64,000 nt of DNA from RPQJ01 sp963744735. GTDB taxonomy: Bacteria > Pseudomonadota > Gammaproteobacteria > Steroidobacterales > Steroidobacteraceae. Positions 10,058-19,400 of the stretch are shown here, piece by piece. The translations under genes and the position numbers were made by a program. The notes beneath the pieces were generated by a model. That model was given only the letters and a program-made list of their open reading frames with translations. It made no database searches and was not told the origin of the DNA. Each line of letters starts with the position of its first letter. Position 1 is the first letter of the stretch. The stretch spans positions 62,001 through 126,000 of the forward strand of contig CAVUVH010000006.1 of NCBI GenBank assembly GCA_963744735.1, written 5' to 3'.

Positions 10058-11312
10058 ATGAAAGTCCGCTGGACGATATTCCTGTTCATGTGCGCCTTCG
10101 CGATGATGGCGTACCTGCAGCGCACCAGCCTGGGCGTGGCCGCGCAGAACATCATGCCGGACCTGCATCTCTCGCAGCTGCAGATCGGCTGGCTCAACGC
10201 CGCCTTCGCCACCTGTTACGCGCTGGCACAGCTGCCGGGCGGCATCGTCGGACAGCAGTACGGCGCGCGGCTTGACGCTGAGCATGGTCGGGCTGTTCGG
10301 GCTCATTGCGACCCTGGCGACGCCGCTGGCGCCAATGGTGCTCGGCGGCACCGCGCTGTTCGTCGCCCTGCTCGCGGTGCAGGGCCTGCTGGGGCTGTCG
10401 CAGGGCCCGGTGTTTCCGATGGTGGCCGCGGTCCTGCAGACCTGGTTTCCGCAACGGCAGTGGGCCGTCACCAACGGCCTGAACTCGCTCGGCGCCAACA
10501 TCGGGGGTGCGATGACGGCGCCGCTGGTCGTGATCCTGACGCTGCATTTCGGCTGGCAGGGCGCGCTGCTGTGGATCGCGCTGCCGACGGCGCTGCTGAC
10601 CGCGGCCTGGGCCTGGTACGGACGCGACACGCCGCAAGGGCACCCGCGCGTCAAGCCGGAGGAACTGGCCGAGCTCGATGCCGGCGACCTGCAGAAGCCG
10701 CCGCCGATGACGCTCGCGCGCCTGCGCCGGATCATCGGCCAGCGTGACGTGCAACTGCTGACGTTCTCGTACTTCTGCCTCAATTACGTGTTCTACCTGC
10801 TGGGGACGTGGTCCTTCCTGTACCTGGTGCAGGAGCGCAGCTTCACCGGGCTCGAAAGCGGCTTCGCCGGCATGCTGCCGTGGATCGGCGCGGGCATCGG
10901 CGCCGGTATCGGTGGCTACCTCTCGGACCGCCTGGCCCAGCGGCTGGGCTTTCGCTGGGGCTACCGCCTGGTGCCGCTGGTGTCGCTGCCGCTCGCGGGC
11001 CTGCTGCTGCTGGCCGCGGTCGGTGTCTCGGCGCCGTACATGGCGGTGCTCGCGCTGATGGCGACGTTCTTCATGATCGAACTGAACGAGGGCGCGTACT
11101 GGGCCACGACGATGCGTGTCGCCCGCGCCGACACGGGCGCGGCGACCGGCGTGCTCAACACGGGCGGCAATTTTGCCGGTATCGTTTCCGCGCCGATCGT
11201 GGCGGGCTTGTCCGGTGCCGGCCACTGGCCCCTCGCCTTCATGCTCGGCACCGCGTTCGCACTGGCGGGCGCGGCCTGCTGGCTGATCCTGGATCCGGAT
11301 CGAAGGGTATAG
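10058..11312 (+). CDS. MFS transporter, one frameshift
   Basis: About 417 residues of a twelve-helix major facilitator permease. The N-terminus (MKVRWTIFLFMCAFAMMAYL) is a membrane segment followed by an R-TSLG-A motif typical of the anion:cation symporter/hexuronate-type families. GQQYGARL then carries the loop 2-3 motif. One extra T near 10272 (GGCTTGACG for GGCTGACG) shifts the frame; downstream helices such as GLFGLIATLATPLAPMVLGG continue normally. It is the third gene of the MttB-FAD/GcvT group, so uptake of a methylated amine or related acid is a reasonable guess, but sequence alone does not give the substrate. Confidence 0.85.
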
Positions 11313-11316
11313 GCCG

Positions 11317-12320
11317 ATGCTGCCTGCGACGATGCGCTACATGACGACCACTGCCGCGGGCGGCCCCGAGGTACTGGTGCCCGGCACGACCGCGCTGCCA
11401 CAACCGGCCGCGGACGAAGTGCTGCTCCGCGTGCAGGCGGCGGGCGTCAATCGCCCGGACGTCCTGCAGCGCAAGGGCCTGTATCCACCGCCGCCCGGGG
11501 CGAGCCCGATCATCGGCCTGGAAGTGGCGGGCGTCGTGGTCGCCATGGGCACCGATGTGCGCGGTGTCGCCCTGGGTGACCGGGTGTGCGCGCTGGCGAA
11601 CGGCGGCGGCTACGCCGAATACTGCGCCGTGCCCGCCACGCAGTGCCTGCCGTGGCCCCGCGACTACGATGCCGTGCGCGCGGCCGCCCTGCCGGAGACA
11701 TTCTTCACCGTCTGGGCCAACCTGTTCCTGCACGGACGATTTCGCGCGCGGCGAGACCGTGCTGGTGCATGGCGGCAGCAGCGGCATCGGCGTCACGGCG
11801 ATCCAGCTTGCGCGCGAGTTCGGCGCGGCAGCGGTGTATGCCACGGCCGGCAGCGACGAGAAATGCACCGCGTGCGTGCGGCTTGGCGCGACGGCGGCGA
11901 TCAACTACCGCAGCCGAGGATTTCGCCGAGCGCATCGCCGCGCTGACCGAGGGCCGCGGCGTCGACGTGATCATCGACATCGTCGGCGCGCCCTACTTCC
12001 AGCGCAACATGGACAGCCTCGCGTTCGACGGCCGCCTGGTCGAAGTCGCCACGCAGTTCGGCACCCGGGTCGAGAACTTCGACCTGCTGCAGGTGATGCG
12101 CAAACGCCTGACCGTCACCGGCTCGACGATGCGGCCGCGCACCACGGCGCAGAAGGCAGCGATCGCCGCGGAGCTGCAGCGCCAGGTCTGGCCGCTGCTC
12201 GACGCCGGGCGGATCGCGCCCGTGATCCACGCCGTGTTCCCGCTGGAGCAGGCGGCCGAGGCGCACCGCGTCATGGAGTCGAGCACGCACATCGGCAAGC
12301 TGATGCTGACCGTCGGCTGA
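11317..12320 (+). CDS. Zinc-independent quinone oxidoreductase-like NAD(P)H enzyme (MDR superfamily), two frameshifts
   Basis: About 333 residues of the medium-chain dehydrogenase/reductase superfamily, quinone oxidoreductase/PIG3-like branch. Visible parts are GGPEVL at the start, AAGVNRPDVLQRKGLYPPPPGASPIIGLEVAG, the nucleotide-binding VLVHGGSSGIGVTAIQLA and the C-terminal FPLEQAAEAHRVMESSTHIGK. The catalytic zinc ligands of alcohol dehydrogenases are not apparent. Extra bases near 11736 (GGACGATTTC) and 11914 (AGCCGAGGAT) break the frame; removing one base each restores the family sequence. Start ATG at 11317 leaves five extra residues; ATG at 11332 gives the more usual N-terminus. It follows the MFS gene by four bases and ends before a strong terminator. 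Confidence 0.88.
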
Positions 12321-12335
12321 GGCGGCCAGAAACGC

Positions 12336-12362
12336 GAACGCCCGCTTGCGCGGGCGTTCTTT
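12336..12362. terminator. Two-way rho-independent terminator
   Basis: GAACGCCCGC (12336-12345) pairs perfectly with GCGGGCGTTC (12350-12359) across a TTGC loop, followed by TTT on the plus strand. It lies between the quinone oxidoreductase gene (plus) and tRNA-Ser (minus), which converge here, so it can end both transcripts. Confidence 0.85.
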
Positions 12363-12367
12363 GTAGC

Positions 12368-12460
12368 TGGCGGAGAGGGTGGGATTCGAACCCACGTGGG
12401 GCTATTAAACCCCCATCCGATTTCGAGTCGGCGCCGTTATGACCGCTTCGGTACCTCTCC
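12368..12460 (-). tRNA. tRNA-Ser (anticodon CGA)
   Basis: 93 bases with a class II long variable arm. The acceptor stem GGAGAGG pairs with CCTCTCC, discriminator G, and CCA is encoded. The T-arm is GTGGGTTCGAATCCCAC. The anticodon loop reads CT-CGA-AA, so it decodes UCG. It fits serine tRNA identity (long extra arm, G73). A candidate -10 box lies 15 bases upstream of the mature 5' end. Confidence 0.95.
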
Positions 12461-12475
12461 GCGAGGGCCGCGAAT

Positions 12476-12481
12476 TCTATA
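12476..12481 (-). promoter_or_regulatory. Candidate -10 box of tRNA-Ser
   Basis: TATAGA on the minus strand, followed by a GC-rich stretch (GCGGCCC) before the tRNA. A GC-rich discriminator of this kind is typical of stringently controlled stable-RNA promoters. No convincing -35 box is visible at 16-18 bases. Confidence 0.35.
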
Positions 12482-12560
12482 GCAGCCGGCGGCGCAGCAC
12501 CACCCGCGCAGCGCGCCATCGCGGCAGGCACAATGGGGCCGGCCGCCGGGCCCTAAGTCC

Positions 12561-13975
12561 ATGAAAGTATTACTCGCACTGCTCGCGACGCTGCTGCTGG
12601 CCACCTGCGCCCAGCCGCCCCCCCTGCTGGAGCGGATCCTGGCGGATGGCGAGCTGCGGGTGGTCACGCGGAACAGCCCGGACGCCTACTACCTGGGCAG
12701 TCACGGGCCCGAGGGCCCGGCCTACGAACTGGCGAGCCAGTTTGCCGAGCACCTGGGCGTGCCGCTGCGCCTGTACACCGTCCGCACGCGCGAGGCGGCC
12801 ATCGAAGAGGTGGCCGCCGGACGTGCGCACCTGGCCGCGGCGGGGCTCTCGACCGGCATCGAGCTGCCGCGACTCGGTCCAGTTCGGCCCGGGATACCAG
12901 CGCGTGCGCGAACACCTGGTGCACCGTCGACGGACCGGGCGGCCAGCCTCGATCCAGGAAGCCGCGCGCGGCCAGATCGAGGTGGCGGCCGGCAGTGCCC
13001 ATCAGCGCACGCTGGAGGACCTGCGGCTGCGCTACCCGGACCTCACCTGGGTCGAGCGAGCGGACGCCGACACGGAGGAGATCCTGGCGGACGTCTCGCA
13101 GGGCAAGGTGCAGTACACGCTCGCCTCCTCCACCGAGTTCGCCCTGAACCGTTCGGTGCATCCGGAACTCGCCATCGCGCTCGACCTGTCGCCGGAGCGC
13201 GCGCTGACCTGGGTGGTCAGCACCGCCGGCGACGATTGGAGCCTGCTCCATCGCGTCAACGCGTTCTTCGTGCTGGCGCGCCGCGAGGGCGTGATCGCCG
13301 CCCTGCTCGATCGCTACTACGGCAAGGACGATCGCTTCGATTACCTGTTCTCGCGCAATTTCATGGAGCACCTCGACAGCCGCCTGCCGCGCTACCAGTC
13401 GTGGTTCGAGGAAGCCGCGGCGGCGCATGGCCTGGACTGGCGGCTGCTGGCGGCCATGGGCTACCAGGAATCGAAGTGGGATCCGGGGGCGGTCTCGTAC
13501 ACCGGCGTGCGCGGCCTGATGCAGCTGACCGAGGACACCGCGGCGCGCATGCGGGCGGGCGACCGTCGCGATCCACGCTCGAGCATCTTCGGCGGCGCCA
13601 AGTACCTGGCACTGCTGATGCGGGAGATGCCGGAACGCATCCCGGAGCCCGACCGCACCTGGTTTGCCGTGGCCGCGTACAACGTCGGTCTCGGCCACCT
13701 CGAGGATGCGCGGGTCCTGGCACAGCAGGCGGGACGCAACCCGGACAGCTGGGAGGACGTGCGCGAATTCCTGCCGCTGCTCAGCCAGGAGCGCTGGTAC
13801 ACGCGCACCAAGCGTGGCTATGCGCGCGGCTGGGAACCGGTGCGTTACGTCGACAACGTGCAGGCGTACCTGAACATCCTGCAGGTGGCGGGCACTTCGG
13901 CCAACACGCCCGGCACGCCGCCGGAGCCCGAGCTCGAGCAGCGCGCGGGCAACGGCCGGCAAGCGCGGCAGCTGA
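12561..13975 (+). CDS. mltF: MltF-like membrane-bound lytic transglycosylase, frameshifted
   Basis: About 470 residues with MltF architecture. There is an N-terminal export signal with a possible lipid-attachment Cys (LLLATC, a non-standard lipobox). A solute-binding-protein-like domain follows (ADGELRVVTRNSPDAYYLG to LLDRYYGKDDRFDYLF), then an SLT catalytic domain with YQESKWDPGAVS, TGVRGLMQLT and VAAYNVGLGHLEDA. The glutamate in YQESKW is the expected catalytic residue. Such enzymes cleave murein in the periplasm at the outer membrane. One extra base near 12872 breaks the frame. A second small indel near the 3' end is inferred, because without it the frame would run 330 bases into tadA; TGA at 13973 is taken as the stop. 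Confidence 0.85.
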
Positions 13976-13977
13976 GG

Positions 13978-14434
13978 TCAGCCCCGGCGCGCGAGGAAGA
14001 AATTGCGCAGCAGCGCGCCGCACTCCTCGCCCAGCACGCCCTCGTCGACGTTCAGCCGGTGATTGAGGGCCGGGCTGCGCACGACGTTGAAGACGCTGCC
14101 GGCCGCGCCGGCGCGCGGATCCGGCGCGGCGTAGACCAGCCGCTCGACCCGCGCGTGCACCATCGCACCCGCGCACATCGCGCAGGGTTCCAGCGTCACG
14201 TACAGCGTGGTGCCGGTCAGGCGGTAGCTGTCGCTGCGAGCGGCGGCGGCACGCAAGGCGATCATCTCCGCGTGCGCCGTGGGATCGTGCGTGCGAGATC
14301 GGGCGGTTGAAGCCCTCGCCGATGATCTCGTTGCCGCGGACGATGACCGCGCCGACCGGCACTTCGCCGGCGGCTTGTGCCTGCCGTGCCAGCTCGATCG
14401 CCCGGCGCATGTACATCTCGTCTGGGGTGTCCAT
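13978..14434 (-). CDS. tadA: tRNA-specific adenosine deaminase TadA, one frameshift
   Basis: About 151 residues of the cytidine deaminase fold. TadA converts A34 to inosine in tRNA-Arg(ACG). The zinc site is intact: HAEM supplies the histidine ligand and catalytic glutamate, and PCAMCAGAM the two cysteines. The N-terminus reads MRRAIELARQAQAAGEVPVGAV and the C-terminal RSPALNHRLNVDEGVLGEECG is also typical. One extra base near 14292 separates GFNRPIS from THDPTAHAEM. The gene converges on the transglycosylase with only a few bases between stop codons and diverges from the photolyase gene. Confidence 0.92.
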
Positions 14435-14553
14435 CGCTCGTCCTCAAGGAATCCCAGCCGGTCGTCGCTGCGCGGCGCATTGTCCCCAACCCAGGCGTAA
14501 CATGAACGCTCTGTTCCTGCCGCTCGGCACGCCTGCTCGACGCGCCTTCGCCG

Positions 14554-16165
14554 ATGACACCGCCCGCCCCCGCGTCCCGCGGCAACCAGGCTGAGCTGCG
14601 TCGACCTGGTCCTGGTGCTGGGCGACCAGCTCGACCTGGACGCCGCCGCGTTCGACGGCTTCGACACCGCGCGCGATGCCGTGTGGATGGCCGAGGTGGC
14701 CGAAGAATCGACGCACGTGTGGTCGAGCAAGCCGCGCACGGTCATGTTCCTGGCCGCGATGCGGCACTTTGCGCAGGGCCTCCGGACAGCCGGCCGAACC
14801 CTGCATTACATGCGGCTGGACGATCCCGCCAACCGCGGCAGCCTGCCGGCGCAGCTGCACGCCGACATCGAACGCCTGCGCCCCGCCCGGCTGGTGCTGA
14901 CGGCGCCCGGCGACTGGCGGGTGCTGCAGGCAATCAAGGCCGTCGCGCAGGCCCACGGCCTGCCGCTCGACCTCCGCGAGGACCGTCACTTCTATTGCAG
15001 CGTGCGCGAATTCGCGGCGCACGCGCGCGGCCGCAAGTCGCTGCGCATGGAGTACTTCTACCGCGAGATGCGCAGGCGCCACGGCGTGCTGATGGGCGGC
15101 GCAGCGGGCGACGAACCCGCAGGCGGCCAGTGGAACTTCGACGAGGAAAACCGTGAGGCCTTCGGCGCCGCCGGCCCCGGCGACGTGCCGCCGCGCGCGG
15201 CATTCGCGCCTGACGCGATCACGCGCGAGGTGATCGCGCTGGTCGGGCAGCGCTTTGCCGCCCACCCGGGGAAGCTCGACAGCTTTGCCTGGCCGGTGAC
15301 GCGCGCGCAGGCGCTCGAGTCCCTGCAGCGCTTCGTCAGCGAGCGCCTGCCGCTGTTCGGCCGTCACCAGGACGCGATGTGGCCGGGCGAGCCGTGGCTG
15401 TACCACGCGCACCTGTCGGCTGCGCTGAACCTGAAGCTGCTGAACCCGCGCGAGGTGGTGGCGGCAGCCGAGGCCGCCTACCGCGAGGGCACGGCGCCAC
15501 TGGCCAGCGTGGAGGGCTTCGTGCGCCAGGTCCTCGGCTGGCGCGAATACGTGCGCGGCATCTACTGGACCCGCATGCCTGGCTATGCCGGGCTCAACGC
15601 GCTGGAGGCGCAGGAAGACCTGCCGGCCTGGTACTGGAGCGGCGCCACCGACATGGCCTGCCTGCGCGATGCGCTGGCCCAGACGCTGGAGCATGGTTAC
15701 GCCCACCACATCCAGCGACTGATGGTGACGGGCCTGTTCGCGCTGATGTACGGCGTGCAGCCGCAGCAGGTGCACGCCTGGTACCTGGCGGTCTATGTCG
15801 ACGCGGTCGAATGGGTGGAACTGCCCAACACCCTGGGCATGAGCCAGTACGCCGACGGCGGCCTGATGGCCAGCAAGCCCTACGTGGCCACCGGCAAGTA
15901 CATCCAGCGCATGAGCCCGCACTGCCGGGGCTGCCGCTACGATCCCGCGCAGCGCACGGGCGACACCGCCTGCCCGTTCACCACGCTGTACTGGGATTTC
16001 CTGCTGCGACACCAGGCCGCACTGGCCGCCAACCCGCGCATGGCGCTGCAGGTGAAGAACGTGGCGCGCCTGGACGGCTCGCTGCAGCAGGCGATTCGCG
16101 TGCGTGCAGCGGCCATCCGCAAGGGCGAAGTGGGATCAGCTGAGAGTCAGCCGGCCGTTGACTAG
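14554..16165 (+). CDS. Iron-sulfur cryptochrome/photolyase (PhrB-type, 6-4 photolyase-related)
   Basis: About 510-535 residues of the prokaryotic FeS photolyase/cryptochrome-like family, which repairs (6-4) photoproducts with FAD under light in the members studied. All four [4Fe-4S] cysteines appear in place: one in DMACLRDAL, then CRGC and a third 13 residues later in TGDTACPF. FAD-pocket segments include VLGWREYVRGIYW and WVELPNTLGMSQYADGG. Coding clearly starts before GTG at 14615, because the first strand (LVLVLGDQLDLD) is upstream. ATG at 14554 fits if one indel lies near 14590, and that start is a judgement. It diverges from tadA, and its TAG stop shares the CTAG at 16162-16165 with the converging gene. 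Confidence 0.88.
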
Positions 16166-16530
16166 TAGGTCATGTACCCGGCCCGGCTGCTGCTGCTGGT
16201 GCATTCGCGGAAGCGCGCCATCAGCTTCGCCGGCCCGGAGTTCGGGTCCGCCTGGGCCGCATTCCACTCATCCAGCCCCCGGCCGAATGCCTCGGCATTC
16301 GCGGCTCGCCCGACCCAGTAGAACGTCTGGATGTCGGCACTCTGCTGCGGTACGAGAATCTCAACTCTGTAGTTGTGGGACTTGCCCCACTGCTCGGTGA
16401 AGTCCTTCACGATCTGCAGGTACTTGGTCATGCTGCAGGCACCAGTCATTTTGGACGCGATCACGTCCACGTAGTCAGCCTGAGATGCCATCGGAAACGC
16501 CAGAACGAACAATATGAACAGCTTCTTCAT
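16162..16530 (-). CDS. Small secreted hypothetical protein
   Basis: A 122-residue protein with a clear Sec signal peptide (MKKLFILFVLAFPMASQA, then DYVDV), so it is probably periplasmic or secreted. The mature part has two cysteines (GACSMT and RECTSSS) that could form a disulfide. The pattern YLQIVKDFTEQW, YRVEILVPQQ, FYWVGRAANAEAFG and AKLMARFREC suggests an alpha-beta dimeric-barrel-like fold, but this is a guess and I do not recognise a named family. It is transcribed toward the photolyase gene and their stop codons share a palindromic CTAG. The 267 bases upstream, to the next gene, hold no feature I can support. Confidence 0.75.
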   Translation of the reverse strand: MKKLFILFVLAFPMASQADYVDVIASKMTGACSMTKYLQIVKDFTEQWGKSHNYRVEILVPQQSADIQTFYWVGRAANAEAFGRGLDEWNAAQADPNSGPAKLMARFRECTSSSSRAGYMTY

Positions 16531-16797
16531 GACGATTCCCCCGTCTGTCGATGATTGTCGTGCGCGTCGCGTCGTCTCCCCCCTCGGCGGCGCGAGGCGT
16601 GCGGACACTTGGCTCCGCAGACGACGAGACCTCAATAGGCGGAAATGCCTAGGGCCGGAAGTAGCCGGCCTCGCGGCCGGGTTCTGTGCGATTGCATGCC
16701 ATGCGCTCAGGCCATCGATTTGGTCACACTGCCCCGATGCCGCAGAATGCGGACAGTGGCCCCGGCGTCGGGGCACGTCCCCTGGAGACCGGCACCG

Positions 16798-18027
16798 ATG
16801 AGTTCACTCGACCTCGCCTTCGTGCGCGCCCAGTTCCCGGCGTTCAGCGAGCCGAGTCTCGCCGGGTTCGCGCACTTCGAGAATGCCGGCAGTTCGTTCG
16901 CCTGCGGACCGGTGATCGCCGCGCTGGAGCGGCATTACCGGCAGACCAGGGTACAGCCCTACTACGCCTTCGAGCCTTCGGCCGAGGCCGGCGCCCGCAT
17001 GGACGACGCGCAGCGACGGCTGGCCGAGTGGCTGCACATCGACCGGGACGAACTGCACCTCGGGCCGTCGACCTCGCAGAACACCTACGTGCTGGCGCAG
17101 GCATTCCGCCGCTACCTGCAACCGGGCGACGAAGTCATCGTCACCAACCAGGATCACGAAGCCAACATCGGCGCGTGGGCGCGGCTCGAGGACGCGGGTT
17201 GCGTGGTGCGCACCTGGCAGGTGGACCCGGCCGGCGAGTTGCGCATCGCAGACCTCGCCGCGCTGCTCGGGCCCCGCACGCGCGTGGTTGCGTTCACGCA
17301 CTGCTCGAACGTCATCGGCAGCATACATCCGGTGCGGGAGATCACCGACCTGGTGCATGCGGCGGGTGCGTGGGCCGTGGTTGACGGCGTTTCCTACTGC
17401 CCGCACGACCTGCCGGACATTCCTGCGACGGGCGCCGACATCTACCTGTTCTCGCTCTACAAGGTCTACGGGCCGCACCTCGGTGCGATGTATGTCCGCG
17501 CCGCCCTGGCCGCGCAGCTGCCGTCGCAAGCTCATTTCTTCAAGGGCGACGCACTGCCCGGCCGCTTCACTCCCGCCGGACCCGACCATCCGCAGGTGGC
17601 GGCAGTCAATGGCGTGATCGATTACCTGCAGGCCGTCGCTGCGCGACACGGCCACGGGACTCGATCCGTGCAGGAGCAGGCCGCGGCGGTGCGGCAATTG
17701 TTTCGCGAGCAGGAAAGCGCACTGCTGCAGCCGTTGCTGGATTTCCTCGCGTCCCACGCCAGGGTGCGGATGCTCGGCGGCACGGATGCCCGATCACGCG
17801 CGCCAACCGTCGCTTTCACGGTTGCCGGCCAGTCCTCGGCATCACTCGCGCGGCAGCTGGCCGGCCAGGGCATCGGCGTGGGCAACGGCAACTTCTATGC
17901 CTGGCGCCTGCTGCAGGCCATGGGGATCGACACCGCGGACGGCGTCGTGCGCGCCTCGTTCGTCCATTACACCTCGCCGGCCGAGGTGGACCGCCTGATC
18001 GCCGCGCTCAGGCAGTTGCTGCATTGA
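16798..18027 (+). CDS. PLP-dependent aminotransferase class V protein (cysteine desulfurase-like, VC1184 subfamily)
   Basis: A 409-residue fold-type I PLP enzyme. Substrate-side landmarks are FAHFENAGSS, LGPSTSQNTYVLAQ, TNQDHEANIGAWARL and the cofactor lysine in FSLYKVYGPHLG. The position where true SufS-type desulfurases carry their catalytic cysteine reads GIGVGNGNFYAWRLL, with no cysteine. This matches the VC1184-type group, which is annotated as desulfurase-like but whose reaction is not established. Start ATG 16798 is preceded by CTGGAG. It lies 25 bases before the ABC1 kinase gene and may be cotranscribed with it. Confidence 0.85.
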   Translation: MSSLDLAFVRAQFPAFSEPSLAGFAHFENAGSSFACGPVIAALERHYRQTRVQPYYAFEPSAEAGARMDDAQRRLAEWLHIDRDELHLGPSTSQNTYVLAQAFRRYLQPGDEVIVTNQDHEANIGAWARLEDAGCVVRTWQVDPAGELRIADLAALLGPRTRVVAFTHCSNVIGSIHPVREITDLVHAAGAWAVVDGVSYCPHDLPDIPATGADIYLFSLYKVYGPHLGAMYVRAALAAQLPSQAHFFKGDALPGRFTPAGPDHPQVAAVNGVIDYLQAVAARHGHGTRSVQEQAAAVRQLFREQESALLQPLLDFLASHARVRMLGGTDARSRAPTVAFTVAGQSSASLARQLAGQGIGVGNGNFYAWRLLQAMGIDTADGVVRASFVHYTSPAEVDRLIAALRQLLH

Positions 18028-18052
18028 GCGGATACCCGCCGCGCGGGGGTCC

Positions 18053-19375
18053 ATGAAGGCGCCCCCGAAACGCAAGCAGAGCTCCGTCCCGACGACCCGC
18101 GTGGGGCGCATGCTGCGCTTCGGCCTGCTGAGCGGCGAGCTCGCGCTCTCGACGGCGATCGGCACGGCCCGCCAGTGGTCGACCGGCAAGCCGCTCGACC
18201 TTGCGGCAGCCGTCCTCACGCCGGGCAACGCCAACCTGCTTGCGCGCCGTCTTGCCTCGCTGCGCGGCCCAGCGATGAAGCTGGGACAGCTGCTGTCCCT
18301 GTCGGGCGACGAGATGGTTCCGGCGGAGTTCCAGGGCGCACTCGCCATGCTGCGCTCGCAGGGCTACTCGATGACGGACACGCAGCTGCGGCGCGTGCTC
18401 GGCCGGGAGTACGGCAAGGGCTGGCAGCAGAAGTTCGCGCATTTCGAGTTCGAACCGATGGCGGCCGCGTCGATCGGCCAGATTCACCGGGCGCGCAAGC
18501 ACGGTGGCCGCGAGCTCGCGCTCAAGATCCAGTACCCCGGGGTCGCGCGCAGCGTGGACAGCGACGTCGACAACCTGGCGAGCCTGCTGCGGCGACTCGA
18601 TTTCATCCCGATCCAGCTCGACGTGGCGGCACTGACCGCCGAGGCGAAGCGCCAGCTCAAGCTGGAGACCGACTACGAGGGCGAGGCGCGCAACCTCGAG
18701 CGTTACCGGCGACTCGTGGCGGACATGCCCGACCTGGTCGTGCCGCGCGTGGACCGCACGCTCACCACGCGCCACGTGCTCGCCATGGACTGGATCGAGG
18801 GCGAGCCGCTCGAGGCGCTCGCGAGCGAGGCCGTGCCGCAGGCGCGCCGCAACGCGGTCGGGCGCACGCTGTACGAGCTGATGTTCCGCGAGCTGTTCGA
18901 GTTCCGCTTCATGCAGACCGACCCGAACATCGCCAACTACCTGTACCTGCCGCCCACGCACCAGGTCGCGCTGCTCGACCTCGGTTCGGTCGGGGAGTAC
19001 CCGCAGGCGCTCGTCGATGGCTACCGCAAGGCCTGCCGGGCGGTCCTGGCGGACGATGCCGGGGCCCTGCGCGAGGCGGTGTTCGAGATCGGCTATGCGC
19101 ACCCGGACGATCCCGAGGCGATGACGCGCAACTCGCTGGACATCGTCCGCCTCGCCTGCGAGCCGATCACGCACCGCGGGCCCTACGACTTCTCCGGTTC
19201 GGGGCTCATGGTCCGGGCCCGCGACCTCGGGCTCGCCGTGGCCTTCGGCAAGGGCCTGCGCTCGCCGCCGCCCGAGACGACCTTCCTGCACCGCAAGCTC
19301 ATCGGCACGTTCCTGATCTGCGCGAAGCTGCGCGCGCGGGTGAACGTGCACGCGGCGATCGAGAAGTACCTTTAG
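18053..19375 (+). CDS. ABC1/UbiB-family atypical kinase
   Basis: A 440-residue member of the ABC1 (ADCK/UbiB) family. The diagnostic KxGQ motif is present as AMKLGQLLSL, followed by the AAAS motif in MAAASIGQIHRARK, the ATP-anchoring ALKIQYPG and the metal-binding aspartate in LLDLGSVGEY. The QTDPNIANY segment corresponds to the usual catalytic-loop HxDxHPGN, with H and G positions altered. Unlike canonical UbiB there is no C-terminal pair of membrane helices, so it resembles the shorter AarF-type proteins found apart from ubiquinone operons. The biological substrate is unknown; a role in quinone or lipid metabolism is family-level inference. Confidence 0.88.
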   Translation: MKAPPKRKQSSVPTTRVGRMLRFGLLSGELALSTAIGTARQWSTGKPLDLAAAVLTPGNANLLARRLASLRGPAMKLGQLLSLSGDEMVPAEFQGALAMLRSQGYSMTDTQLRRVLGREYGKGWQQKFAHFEFEPMAAASIGQIHRARKHGGRELALKIQYPGVARSVDSDVDNLASLLRRLDFIPIQLDVAALTAEAKRQLKLETDYEGEARNLERYRRLVADMPDLVVPRVDRTLTTRHVLAMDWIEGEPLEALASEAVPQARRNAVGRTLYELMFRELFEFRFMQTDPNIANYLYLPPTHQVALLDLGSVGEYPQALVDGYRKACRAVLADDAGALREAVFEIGYAHPDDPEAMTRNSLDIVRLACEPITHRGPYDFSGSGLMVRARDLGLAVAFGKGLRSPPPETTFLHRKLIGTFLICAKLRARVNVHAAIEKYL

Positions 19376-19400
19376 GGATGCTCGGCAAGGGAGCGCGCAG

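Noticed and set aside
10272..10272. Programmed +1 frameshifting at CTTGA-type sites (also near 8964)
   Set aside because: No adjacent stop codon, internal Shine-Dalgarno or conserved slippery context is present, and many other breaks lack the CTTG sequence.
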